A stretch of 64,000 nucleotides of DNA from Peptoniphilus_E sp964345555 (lineage in GTDB: Bacteria; Bacillota; Clostridia; Tissierellales; Peptoniphilaceae): the NCBI GenBank assembly GCA_964345555.1, contig CAYFRD010000005.1, positions 1 to 64,000 on the forward strand. The letters are read 5' to 3'. Positions 18,259 to 27,006 of the stretch are shown one piece after another. Made by a program: the position numbers and the translations under genes. Every line of letters starts with the position of its first letter. Within the stretch, counting starts at the first letter, position 1. The notes under the pieces are model-generated. The model did not search any database. It was given only the letters and a program-made list of their open reading frames with translations, and had not been told where the DNA came from.

Positions 18259-19563
18259 GTGGATCTATTTACCTTAAACATGCAAAATAATATGAAGGAA
18301 AACTCTCCATTGTCCTACAGAATGAGACCTGAGTCCTTAGAGGATTTTGTTGGTCAAAGACACTTGGTAGGAAAGGGGAAATATTTAAACCGAGTAATAA
18401 AATCCGATAGAGTCAGCTCGATGATATTCTATGGGCCTCCCGGAGTGGGCAAGACCACTCTGGCAAAGATTATTTCTCTAATGACTAGGAAACAATTTAT
18501 AGAAATATCAGCGGTGACATCAAATTTGAAAGAACTGCGTGAAGTTTTGCAACGGGCTGAAGACAACATAAAATTTCATAATTTAAGCAATATCCTCTTC
18601 ATAGATGAAATTCACAGATTTAACAAATCTCAGCAGGATGCGTTGCTTCCCTATGTGGAAAAGGGAATAGTTACACTTATAGGAGCAACCACTGAAAACC
18701 CTTATTTTGAAGTCAACAAAGCGTTGTTGTCCAGAATGCAGGTTTTATTTTTGAAACCCTTGGAAGAAGAAGATCTATACAGACTTTTGTACAATGCTCT
18801 TGAAAAAGATCTACTGTTTAAAAAATTAAACATAAATATAACTGATGATGCAAAGGAATTTTTGGTGAGAAATTCCTCGGGAGATGGCAGAAATATACTT
18901 AATTCCTTAGAAATTGCAGTATTGTCCACAGATGCGGTCGAGGGAGAAATATATATAGACAAAAATGTAGTCAAGGATTGTCTTCAAAGCAGAAATTTCA
19001 TCTATGACAAATCATCTACAGAACATTACAATACTGCCAGCGCTTTTATTAAATCATTGAGAGGTTCGGATCCTGATGCCGCAATTTACTACTTGGCAAA
19101 GATGATCGAATCGGGAGAAGATCCCAAGTTTATTGCAAGACGATTGATAATCTTTGCTTCGGAAGATGTATCAAATGCCGATCCTATGGGATTGTCCGTA
19201 GCTGTTGCAGCCTTTAAGGCATTGGAAGTGGTAGGGCTTCCGGAAGCGAAATTAAATCTGGCTCAAGCAGTAACCTACTTGGCTACAGCCCCGAAATCAA
19301 ACGCATCTTACATAGCTATAAACAAAGCGACTGAAGATGTGAGATCAGGTAAATCCGCACAGATACCCATGCATATAAGGGACAGTTCAAATGTAAACGA
19401 CGAGAGCATCTCTTACAAGTATCCTCACAATTATCCGGATCATTATGTGAAGCAGCAATACTTGCCTGAAGAATTGAAAGACAAAAAATATTATGAGCCT
19501 ACGGAACAGGGTTATGAAAAAAATATAAAGAAATACATGAAATATCTCAAAAAAGGAAATTAA
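18259..19563 (+). CDS. rarA: replication-associated recombination protein RarA (MgsA)
   Basis: 434 residues from GTG 18259, beginning MDLF as many family members do. AAA+ ATPase related to clamp loaders: Walker A GPPGVGKTT, Walker B LFIDEIHRF, sensor GATTENPYFEVN, then the RarA oligomerisation domain (RGSDPDAAIYYLAKMIE and AEDVS-like text). It acts at stalled replication forks with SSB. The ribosome site is weak. It starts 4 nt after nrdR, and its last codons form the left arm of a terminator. Confidence 0.93.
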   Translation: MDLFTLNMQNNMKENSPLSYRMRPESLEDFVGQRHLVGKGKYLNRVIKSDRVSSMIFYGPPGVGKTTLAKIISLMTRKQFIEISAVTSNLKELREVLQRAEDNIKFHNLSNILFIDEIHRFNKSQQDALLPYVEKGIVTLIGATTENPYFEVNKALLSRMQVLFLKPLEEEDLYRLLYNALEKDLLFKKLNINITDDAKEFLVRNSSGDGRNILNSLEIAVLSTDAVEGEIYIDKNVVKDCLQSRNFIYDKSSTEHYNTASAFIKSLRGSDPDAAIYYLAKMIESGEDPKFIARRLIIFASEDVSNADPMGLSVAVAAFKALEVVGLPEAKLNLAQAVTYLATAPKSNASYIAINKATEDVRSGKSAQIPMHIRDSSNVNDESISYKYPHNYPDHYVKQQYLPEELKDKKYYEPTEQGYEKNIKKYMKYLKKGN

Positions 19564-19586
19564 AAGGATGATTGATTTCCTTTTTT
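19551..19586 (+). terminator. Rho-independent terminator overlapping the rarA 3' end
   Basis: A 10-bp stem (19551-19560 with 19575-19584) whose left arm contains the last rarA codons, ending in a T-run. Confidence 0.75.
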
Positions 19587-19599
19587 ATTTATGCATATT

Positions 19600-19608
19600 T
19601 GGTATAAT
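19600..19608 (+). promoter_or_regulatory. extended -10 promoter for the C69 peptidase gene
   Basis: TGG-TATAAT (19600-19608) fits an extended -10 element (TGnTATAAT), 21 nt before the start codon region. No clear -35 box is present, as is usual for this class. The start site would give a very short leader. Confidence 0.5.
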
Positions 19609-19629
19609 GTTTTTAAAGGAGATGATTAA

Positions 19630-21117
19630 ATGAAAAAGTTTATTTCATTTATGCTTGCCTTTGTAATGGCAAGTGCACTTGTTACAAACACGGTATTGGC
19701 GTGCACCAGTACATACGTAGGAGACAAAGTATCTGCAAACGGTTCTACGCTGGTAGCTAGAACAGAAGACATTTCAGGAGCGCATCCAAAGAGTTTTGTA
19801 GCTTATCCGGCACAGGAATACAAAGAAGGAACTGAATTTATAGATGTGTTGACGGGATTCACTTGGCCGCAACCTAAGAAATCCCTAAGCTACATTGCAG
19901 TTCCGGACACTGCAGGAGAATTGGATGACGGAATTTATGACGAAGTTGGCTACAATGAAAAAGGTGTTGCAGTTTCTGCGACTGAATCAGCTTCTTACAA
20001 CGACAGCATAGAAGCGATAGATCCCCTTGTAGATGCAGGATTAAGAGAAGCGAACATTGCAACTCTGGTTCTTTCTCAAGCTACAACGGCCAGAGAAGGG
20101 ATTGAATTGCTTGCAAAGATAGTGGACGAAAAGGGAGCATCGGAAGGAAACACGCTTATGATAGCAGACCAAGAAGAAACTTGGTACATGGAAGTACTTT
20201 CCGGACATCAATATGCAGCCATGAAACTGCCCGCAGACAAAGCGGCAGTTATGCCCAACTGCTTTATGCTTGACTATGTAGATGTGGATGACACTGAAAA
20301 TTACATCACATCAAAGGATTTATACAATTTACCTAAATCTCATAACTTGATTCAAACAGTGGATGGAAAATTTTCAGTGAGAAAAACATACGGACCGGAA
20401 CTTTCCGAATACAACAGATCAAGACTTTGGGGAGGATACAATCTCCTGGCTCCATCAATGAAACTTTCCTACGATGCACCTCAAGAAGACTTCAAACTTC
20501 TTTTTACACCTGATAAAAATGTATCAGTTAAGGAAGTCATGAACTTACAAAGATATAGATATGAAGGAACTGAACTTGATGCAAATCTGCCTGAAAATAA
20601 AGACGTAAGAGCAATAGGAGTTCCATCACAAGTTGAATGTCACGTTATTGAACTCAAGGAAGACTTTCCTAAAGAAGCACCGGGAATACTTTGGTTGGCA
20701 GTGGGCAACGCTGAACACAACGTGTATGTTCCCTTCTTCCCGAACTTAACAAAGACTCCGGAATCCTATGCTAAAAAATCTCTGAAATTCGATGATACAC
20801 AAGCCTATTGGCAATACAGAGCATTGACTATGTTAAGTGAATTGGACAGAGAAAGATATGGCAAGAGTGTAAGAGAATATTGGAGCAAGTACGAAGATAA
20901 TTTACTAAAAACGCAAGAATTAAGAGATAAAAAATTCTTGACTCTATATCATCAAGATCCTGCAAAATCGGTTGCATATGCAAATGATATAGCTGAAGAA
21001 CTGGGAATGGACGCTCTTGGAAAAGCGAAAATCATGTATGAAGAATTGATGGAATACGTAATTGCAAACTCAACAAGAATGCAAAAAAATCCCTTCAGAA
21101 CATCTTTGCTGGATTAA
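19630..21117 (+). CDS. exported C69-family dipeptidase
   Basis: 495 residues. The signal peptide (about residues 1-24) ends VLA, and the next residue is Cys25 in CTSTYVGDKVSANGSTL, the N-terminal nucleophile expected for this Ntn-hydrolase family (peptidase U34/C69, e.g. PepD). Signal-peptide removal would both export the enzyme and expose the catalytic Cys. Other family text: ARTEDISGAHPK, YNEKGVAVSATES, and WYMEVLSGHQ. It probably cleaves dipeptides outside the membrane, feeding an amino-acid-fermenting organism; substrate range is inferred. AAAGGAG precedes ATG. It stands alone between two terminators. Confidence 0.88.
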   Translation: MKKFISFMLAFVMASALVTNTVLACTSTYVGDKVSANGSTLVARTEDISGAHPKSFVAYPAQEYKEGTEFIDVLTGFTWPQPKKSLSYIAVPDTAGELDDGIYDEVGYNEKGVAVSATESASYNDSIEAIDPLVDAGLREANIATLVLSQATTAREGIELLAKIVDEKGASEGNTLMIADQEETWYMEVLSGHQYAAMKLPADKAAVMPNCFMLDYVDVDDTENYITSKDLYNLPKSHNLIQTVDGKFSVRKTYGPELSEYNRSRLWGGYNLLAPSMKLSYDAPQEDFKLLFTPDKNVSVKEVMNLQRYRYEGTELDANLPENKDVRAIGVPSQVECHVIELKEDFPKEAPGILWLAVGNAEHNVYVPFFPNLTKTPESYAKKSLKFDDTQAYWQYRALTMLSELDRERYGKSVREYWSKYEDNLLKTQELRDKKFLTLYHQDPAKSVAYANDIAEELGMDALGKAKIMYEELMEYVIANSTRMQKNPFRTSLLD

Positions 21118-21132
21118 ATTAAAAATTTTAAG

Positions 21133-21165
21133 AAACTGTCATAAATTTACTGTGGCAGTTTTTTT
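21133..21165 (+). terminator. Rho-independent terminator after the C69 peptidase
   Basis: AAACTGTCA (21133-21141) pairs with TGGCAGTTT (21153-21161, one G-U), followed by a T-run. Confidence 0.8.
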
Positions 21166-21230
21166 GTGAAAAAATTTGTAAAAAAAACAGCATATGAGCC
21201 TTAATATCAAGGTTTAAAAAGCCGCTGCAA

Positions 21231-21259
21231 TTGACAATGAATGTAAAAATGTCTATAAT
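21231..21259 (+). promoter_or_regulatory. consensus sigma-A promoter for asnS-leuS
   Basis: TTGACA (21231-21236), exactly 17 nt, TATAAT (21254-21259): a perfect consensus vegetative promoter, about 30 nt before the asnS Shine-Dalgarno. This is the strongest-looking promoter in the window. Confidence 0.85.
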
Positions 21260-21296
21260 AGCCTATATTGAACTACCAATTATTAGGAGGAACAGG

Positions 21297-22676
21297 ATGA
21301 CTATTAATGAAATATTAAAAAATAGCGGAGAGCATATAAATAAAAATTTAAAACTTGAAGGGTGGATTAAAACCAGCAGAAATTCAAAGAATTTCGGTTT
21401 TATAGAACTCCATGACGGCACTTGTTTCGGAACTCTTCAGATCGTATATGATGATAATTTGGAAAATTTTTCGGAAATAGGCAAGTATCCCATAAGCTCC
21501 TCACTTTTTATAGAAGGCAAATTAGTTGAAAGTCCGGGAGCAAAGCAACCCTTTGAAATTCACGCAACTAAGATCACTCCATACTGCATTTCAGATAATG
21601 ACTACCCACTTCAAAAAAAGAGACATACAATGGAATATCTGAGAACTATCGCTCATTTGAGAGCTCGTTCCAATACTTTCAATGCGGTTTTCAGAGTTAG
21701 ATCAATTCTTGCTTTTGCAATTCATAAATTCTTCCAAGAAAAAGGGTTTGTATATGTGAACACTCCTATAATAACTGCATCTGATGCTGAAGGAGCAGGT
21801 GAAATGTTTCAAGTCACAACCCTTGATCTAAAGGATGTGCCTTTGGAAGACGACAAGATTGATTACAGCCAGGACTTTTTCGGTAAGGAAACAAACTTAA
21901 CAGTTTCGGGACAGCTTGAAGCGGAGGCCTTTGCACTGGCGTTTAAAAATGTGTATACTTTTGGACCTACCTTTAGAGCGGAGAACTCCAACACCCAAAG
22001 ACATGCTGCGGAATTTTGGATGATCGAACCGGAACTTGCTTTTGCAGATAATAACAAAAACATGGAAGTTGCAGAGGAAATGCTCAAATACATAATTAAA
22101 TATGTGTTTGAAAATGCAAAGGCGGAAATGGAATTCTTCAACAACTTCATAGATAAGGATTTGATCAACAGACTTGAAAATATAGTGAATTCGGACTTCG
22201 GCAGAATAACTTACACCGAAGCTGTGGAAATTCTTCAAAAATCGGGTAAGGAATTCAAGTATCCCGTAAGCTGGGGCATGGATTTACAAACAGAACACGA
22301 GAGATACTTGACAGAAGAAGTTTATAAAAAACCTCTTTTTGTAACGGACTATCCAAAGGAGATTAAGGCTTTTTACATGAAGGAAAATCCGGACAAAAAG
22401 ACAGTTGCAGCAATGGATTTGCTTGTTCCCGGAGTAGGAGAGATAATAGGCGGTTCTCAAAGAGAGGACAACCTGGAAATTCTCGAAGCTAAGATGAAGA
22501 ACAACAACATGAACACTGAAGAATATAAATGGTACTTGGATTTGAGAAGATACGGCAGCGTGATCCATTCCGGATACGGGTTGGGTTTTGAAAGAGCTGT
22601 AATGTACATTACGGGAATGAAGAACATAAGAGATGTGATTCCTTTCCCAAGAACTGTTGGACAAGCGGAATTTTAG
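21297..22676 (+). CDS. asnS: asparaginyl-tRNA synthetase
   Basis: 459 residues from ATG 21297, with AGGAGG at 21285-21290. Class IIb synthetase: N-terminal OB-fold anticodon-binding domain (LEGWIKTSRNSKNFGFIELHDG), then motif 2 (FGPTFRAENSNTQRHAAEFWMIEPE) and motif 3 (GYGLGFERAVMYITG). The text YPLQKKRHTMEYLRTIAHLR distinguishes AsnRS from AspRS. It charges tRNA-Asn directly. The in-frame extension upstream to 21231 covers the promoter and is rejected. It is followed 8 nt later by leuS. Confidence 0.96.
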   Translation: MTINEILKNSGEHINKNLKLEGWIKTSRNSKNFGFIELHDGTCFGTLQIVYDDNLENFSEIGKYPISSSLFIEGKLVESPGAKQPFEIHATKITPYCISDNDYPLQKKRHTMEYLRTIAHLRARSNTFNAVFRVRSILAFAIHKFFQEKGFVYVNTPIITASDAEGAGEMFQVTTLDLKDVPLEDDKIDYSQDFFGKETNLTVSGQLEAEAFALAFKNVYTFGPTFRAENSNTQRHAAEFWMIEPELAFADNNKNMEVAEEMLKYIIKYVFENAKAEMEFFNNFIDKDLINRLENIVNSDFGRITYTEAVEILQKSGKEFKYPVSWGMDLQTEHERYLTEEVYKKPLFVTDYPKEIKAFYMKENPDKKTVAAMDLLVPGVGEIIGGSQREDNLEILEAKMKNNNMNTEEYKWYLDLRRYGSVIHSGYGLGFERAVMYITGMKNIRDVIPFPRTVGQAEF

Positions 22677-22684
22677 GAGGAAAA

Positions 22685-25096
22685 ATGGAAAATTACAATC
22701 CGAATAAGATAGAAAAAAAATGGCAGGATTTTTGGGATGAGCATGAAACTTATGTTTCCAAAAATGAATATGACAAGGAAAAATTTTATGCCTTGGTAGA
22801 GTTTCCCTATCCTTCCGGACAAGGGCTTCATGTAGGACATCCCAGGCCTTACACCGCTCTTGATATAGTTGCAAGAATGAGAAGATATCAAGGATACAAT
22901 GTTTTATATCCCATGGGCTGGGACGCGTTTGGTCTTCCCACGGAAAACTTCGCAATAAAAAACAAGATTCATCCTAAAATAGTAACTGAAAGAAACATAA
23001 AGAGATTTAAAGAACAACTGAAGTCCATTGGCTTTTCCTTTGACTGGTCAAGGGAAGTAAATACCACAGACCCGCAATATTATAAATGGACACAGTGGAT
23101 ATTTTTACAATTTTTTAAACATGGACTTGCTTATAAGAGTGAAATGCCTATAAACTGGTGTCCTTCCTGTAAAATAGGACTTGCAAATGAAGAAGTTGTT
23201 GCAGGTAAGTGCGAAAGATGCGGACACGATGTAGTTCACAAGGTAAAGAGTCAGTGGATGTTCAAGATAACCGCCTATGCTCAAAGGCTTCTGGATGATC
23301 TCGACGATGTGGACTATATAGAAAGAGTAAAGGCACAACAAAAAAACTGGATAGGAAGAAGCGAAGGTGCTGAAATAAAGTTCAACATAAAGGAAACTGA
23401 TGAAAACTTAGACGTATTCACCACCAGACCGGATACTATATTCGGAGCGACATACATGGTTGTGGCACCCGAACACCCTTTAATTGAAAAATACAGAGAT
23501 AAAATTGAAAATATCGACGAAGTGGAAAAATATAGAGAAGAAGTTTCAAAAAAATCCGAATTTGAGAGAACTGAGCTTACAAAGGACAAAACCGGCGTAG
23601 AACTGAAGGGTCTTAAAGCTGTGAATCCTCTCACAGAAAAGGACATTCCCATATTTATCTCGGATTACGTCATGATGAGTTATGGCAAGGGCGCCATTAT
23701 GGCTGTGCCTGCTCACGACCAAAGGGACTATGAATTTGCAAAGAAATTCAATCAAGAGATAATACCCGTAATAGAAGGTTCCGACATAAGTGAAAGTGCA
23801 AATGTGGACACTGACAAGGACATAATGATGAATTCAGGATTTTTAAATGGACTGTCTGTAAAAGACGCTATTGAAAAAGCCATTGATGAATTGGAAAAAA
23901 GAGGTCTTTCACACAGACGAGTCAACTTTAAATTAAGAGATTGGGTATTTTCCAGACAGAGATATTGGGGAGAACCAATACCCCTTGTCTATTGTGAAGA
24001 TTGCGGTTGGGTACCTGTAGATGAATCGGAACTGCCTGTCATATTGCCGGAAGTGGAAAATTACGAGCCTACAGATGACGGTGAAAGCCCATTGTCAAAA
24101 ATAGATTCATGGGTCAATACGACTTGTCCAAAATGCGGTAAACCTGCAAAGAGAGAAACCGATACAATGCCTCAATGGGCCGGATCTTCATGGTACTTCC
24201 TCAGATATACCGATCCGGCAAATGATGAAGCTCTTGCATCAAAGGAAGCTCTTGAGCATTGGACACCTATCGATTGGTATAACGGTGGAATGGAGCACAC
24301 TACTCTTCACCTTTTGTACTCGAGATTTTGGCATAAATTTTTATATGACATAGGAGTAGTTCCTACTAAGGAACCATATATGAAGAGGACTTCTCACGGA
24401 ATGATTTTAGGGGACAACGGAGAAAAAATGTCCAAGTCAAGAGGAAATGTAATTAACCCCGATGAAATTGTGGAAGATTACGGTGCAGATACATTGAGAA
24501 CCTATGAAATGTTCATAGGAGATTTTGAAAAGAATGCTCCATGGTCAGATAACGGAGTTAAGGGTTGCAGGAGATTTTTGGAAAGAGTATGGCACTTGGC
24601 AGACATAGTTAACGAAAAAGAGCAATACTCTGAAAAACTTGAATCGAATATCCACAAAACCATCAAAAAAGTTACCTACGATTATGAAAACCTAAAAGCC
24701 AACACTGCAATTGCCGCTCTTATGACATTGCTTAACAACTTCAATGCAGCAGGAGAAATATCACGCAAGGACTTTGCCACATTCCTCATGCTTTTAAATC
24801 CAGTAGCTCCGCATATAACGGAAGAATTATGGATTGCATTGAATTTGGGAGGATATTTAAATGAGCAAAGCTGGCCGCAATACGATGAAGCAAAGACCAT
24901 CGACGATGTGGTTGAAATTCCTGTTCAATTTAACGGAAAGGTAAGATTCCAAATAGAAGTTGAAAAAGATGCAGACCAAGATACAGTACGAGCAACGGCA
25001 AAGGAAAACAAAATATATGCTCAATACACTGAAGGAAAGACCATAGTCAAGGAAATATATATTCCCGGAAAGATATATAATATAGTTGTCAAGTAA
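22685..25096 (+). CDS. leuS: leucyl-tRNA synthetase
   Basis: 803 residues. Class Ia synthetase with HVGH at residues 49-52 (the HIGH motif) and KMSKS at 581-585. The CP1 editing domain (TTRPDTIFGATYMVVAPEHP) hydrolyses mischarged tRNA. Zinc-binding Cys pairs are visible (CPSCKIG...CERCG and CEDCGW...CPKCG). The catalytic core includes FPYPSGQGL and WAGSSWYFLRY. AGGAGG lies just upstream, and the gene is probably cotranscribed with asnS from the consensus promoter at 21231. A terminator follows. Confidence 0.97.
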   Translation: MENYNPNKIEKKWQDFWDEHETYVSKNEYDKEKFYALVEFPYPSGQGLHVGHPRPYTALDIVARMRRYQGYNVLYPMGWDAFGLPTENFAIKNKIHPKIVTERNIKRFKEQLKSIGFSFDWSREVNTTDPQYYKWTQWIFLQFFKHGLAYKSEMPINWCPSCKIGLANEEVVAGKCERCGHDVVHKVKSQWMFKITAYAQRLLDDLDDVDYIERVKAQQKNWIGRSEGAEIKFNIKETDENLDVFTTRPDTIFGATYMVVAPEHPLIEKYRDKIENIDEVEKYREEVSKKSEFERTELTKDKTGVELKGLKAVNPLTEKDIPIFISDYVMMSYGKGAIMAVPAHDQRDYEFAKKFNQEIIPVIEGSDISESANVDTDKDIMMNSGFLNGLSVKDAIEKAIDELEKRGLSHRRVNFKLRDWVFSRQRYWGEPIPLVYCEDCGWVPVDESELPVILPEVENYEPTDDGESPLSKIDSWVNTTCPKCGKPAKRETDTMPQWAGSSWYFLRYTDPANDEALASKEALEHWTPIDWYNGGMEHTTLHLLYSRFWHKFLYDIGVVPTKEPYMKRTSHGMILGDNGEKMSKSRGNVINPDEIVEDYGADTLRTYEMFIGDFEKNAPWSDNGVKGCRRFLERVWHLADIVNEKEQYSEKLESNIHKTIKKVTYDYENLKANTAIAALMTLLNNFNAAGEISRKDFATFLMLLNPVAPHITEELWIALNLGGYLNEQSWPQYDEAKTIDDVVEIPVQFNGKVRFQIEVEKDADQDTVRATAKENKIYAQYTEGKTIVKEIYIPGKIYNIVVK

Positions 25097-25099
25097 AGA

Positions 25100-25135
25100 A
25101 AAAAGTTAATGCAGAGTTTTCTGTGTTAACTTTTT
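25100..25135 (+). terminator. Rho-independent terminator after leuS
   Basis: A 10-bp outer stem (25100-25109 with 25126-25135) plus an inner GCAGA/TCTGT pairing, ending in TTTTT. Confidence 0.8.
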
Positions 25136-25157
25136 GTGCCATAATTGGAGGATCATT

Positions 25158-26033
25158 ATGAACAGTATGACAGGTTACGGATTGGGAATCGGATCCAATG
25201 AAAACGTCAGCGTAAAAATTGAAATCAAATCCGTAAATAACAGATACAGCGATATAAATATAAAACTTCCGAAAATACTCCTGTACATTGAAGACAGAAT
25301 AAAGAAATACATCAAGGACAGAGTACACAGAGGGAAGATAGATGTATTTATAAATGTTGAATTTTTAAACATAAAGAACATTAAAGTCGGTGTCAATACT
25401 GCCCTTGCAAGGGAATACTACGAGGTGCTCAGTTCAATAAAGAGAGATTTGGACTTTAAAGATGAGATTAAGCTCAGAGATGTTTATTTGATGCAGGGCG
25501 TGCTTACAAACGAACCTGAAGAAATAGATGAAGATATCTATATGGGAGTTATTAATGAAACTCTACAAGAAGCTGTGGAGAATTTCATAGCCATGAGAAA
25601 TCGAGAAGGCGAAAACATCAAGGCGGTATTTGAAAATTCCCTTGGTCACATAAAAGAAATCGCAGAATTAATAAGAATCAAAGCCCCTCTTGTAGTAGAA
25701 GAAAATACCGAAAAATTGAAAAATACCATCAAGGAAAATGTAGATGTAGATAAATTGGATCTTCAAAGGCTGTCTACAGAGGTCGCCATAATGTGCGATA
25801 AATTATCAATTGATGAAGAAATAACCAGAGTTTTTATTCATTTAGAACAATTTAATGATATAATTAATAAAACTGGAGCCATTGGTAGAAAACTTGACTT
25901 TTTAGTTCAGGAACTCAACAGAGAAGTCAACACCATAGGTTCCAAGACTACAGATATAGAGATTTTAAATTCTGTTGTGGAATTGAAATCCGAAATTGAA
26001 AAACTCAGAGAACAAATTCAAAACATAGAATAA
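25158..26033 (+). CDS. YicC-family endoribonuclease
   Basis: 291 residues from ATG 25158 (MNSMTGYG, the family's invariant opening), preceded by GGAGG. The N-terminal YicC domain contains EIKSVNNRYSDI and the C-terminal DUF1732 part ends DFLVQELNREVNTIGSKTTD. E. coli YicC has been described as an endoribonuclease acting on small RNA; the role in this organism is inferred from family only. The yicC-gmk-rpoZ-coaBC-priA order is conserved in Firmicutes, and the gene likely opens the long operon that follows. An in-frame start at 25134 lies in the terminator and is rejected. Confidence 0.9.
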   Translation: MNSMTGYGLGIGSNENVSVKIEIKSVNNRYSDINIKLPKILLYIEDRIKKYIKDRVHRGKIDVFINVEFLNIKNIKVGVNTALAREYYEVLSSIKRDLDFKDEIKLRDVYLMQGVLTNEPEEIDEDIYMGVINETLQEAVENFIAMRNREGENIKAVFENSLGHIKEIAELIRIKAPLVVEENTEKLKNTIKENVDVDKLDLQRLSTEVAIMCDKLSIDEEITRVFIHLEQFNDIINKTGAIGRKLDFLVQELNREVNTIGSKTTDIEILNSVVELKSEIEKLREQIQNIE

Positions 26034-26061
26034 ATCACATTTTTAATAAGGAGGGGTTTAC

Positions 26062-26661
26062 TTGTCCGGTGGATTTTTAATGGTTTTATCGGGACCGTCA
26101 GGTAGCGGCAAGGGAACAGTCAGCGAAGCGTTAATGAAAAAAAACAACGAAATTGTATTTTCAACATCTGTCACTACGAGAACTCCAAGACCCAATGAGA
26201 TTAACGGAGATAATTACTTTTTTACTACCATTGATGAATTTGAAAGAATGGTAGAAGATGATGAATTGCTTGAATATGCTTTTGTGCACACAAATTACTA
26301 CGGAACGCCCAAGAAATTCGTATTTGATGAAATAGAAAAGGGAGAGATCGTTCTGCTTGAAATCGACGTGCAGGGAGCATTGCAAATCAAAGAAAAATAT
26401 AAAGAAGCTGTATTTATTTTCCTTCTTCCGCCAAAGATGAGTGAACTTAAAAACAGACTTATTAAAAGAGATACTGAAACAGAAGAAGAAATTAACACAA
26501 GGTATAAAAATGCCTTCAAGGAACTTGACTTTGTGGGAGAGTACGATTATTTTGTAGTCAACAACAAGGTTGAGCAGGCGGTGGAAGATATTGAAAACAT
26601 AATTGCCGCCGAAAGACTCAGAGTAAAAAGGCATAAGAATATAAAGGAACAAGTTCTGTAA
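26062..26661 (+). CDS. gmk: guanylate kinase
   Basis: 199 residues from TTG 26062. AAGGAGG at 26048-26054 fits the TTG, not the ATG at 26080. The P-loop SGPSGSGKGT, the GMP-binding SVTTRTPRPNEINGDNYFF and the lid motif IKRDTETEEEI are all present. It phosphorylates GMP to GDP in nucleotide metabolism and also controls GMP/ppGpp balance. guaB, for GMP synthesis, lies at 47.8 kb. Confidence 0.96.
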   Translation: MSGGFLMVLSGPSGSGKGTVSEALMKKNNEIVFSTSVTTRTPRPNEINGDNYFFTTIDEFERMVEDDELLEYAFVHTNYYGTPKKFVFDEIEKGEIVLLEIDVQGALQIKEKYKEAVFIFLLPPKMSELKNRLIKRDTETEEEINTRYKNAFKELDFVGEYDYFVVNNKVEQAVEDIENIIAAERLRVKRHKNIKEQVL

Positions 26662-26676
26662 CATAGGAGTGAGAAA

Positions 26677-27006
26677 ATGATAATACCATCCTTTGAACAA
26701 TTGGAAAAAATAACCGATTCAAGATATTCTCTATCTGTTCTTGTTTCAAAAAGAGCAAGGAAAATAGTAAATGGAGCAGATCCGCTAATTGAAACTGAAA
26801 ATACCAAGGCAGTTTCCATTGCAATTGAAGAAGCTGTCAAGGGTGCAATAGTATATAATGAACCCATGAGCGACAAGGCATACAAGGCGAAGATAGACGA
26901 AGAAAGAACGCAAAAAATAGAAGAACTGAGAAAACAAAGACAGGAAACCCAAGAATCCACAGATATGAGAACAGGAGAAGATTCCGAAGAAAATGCTCAA
27001 GGATAA
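26677..27006 (+). CDS. rpoZ: RNA polymerase omega subunit
   Basis: 109 residues. The first 65 residues match omega (PSFEQLEKITDSRYSLSVLVSKRARKI...IEEAVKGAI). The remaining roughly 40 residues are a charged Lys/Glu/Arg/Gln-rich tail (KIEELRKQRQETQE) predicted helical and longer than the usual omega. Omega assists RNA polymerase assembly and can bind ppGpp. Standard position between gmk and coaBC; the 3' end overlaps coaBC by 14 nt. Confidence 0.9.
   Translation: MIIPSFEQLEKITDSRYSLSVLVSKRARKIVNGADPLIETENTKAVSIAIEEAVKGAIVYNEPMSDKAYKAKIDEERTQKIEELRKQRQETQESTDMRTGEDSEENAQG

Noticed and set aside
22284..22955. 223-codon minus-strand frame over asnS/leuS
   Set aside because: Covers two certain plus-strand genes, is very rich in Phe/His/Ser as antisense frames are, and has no ribosome site.
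26161..26700. 179-codon minus-strand frame over gmk
   Set aside because: Shadow frame; Phe-rich nonsense composition opposite a complete guanylate kinase.
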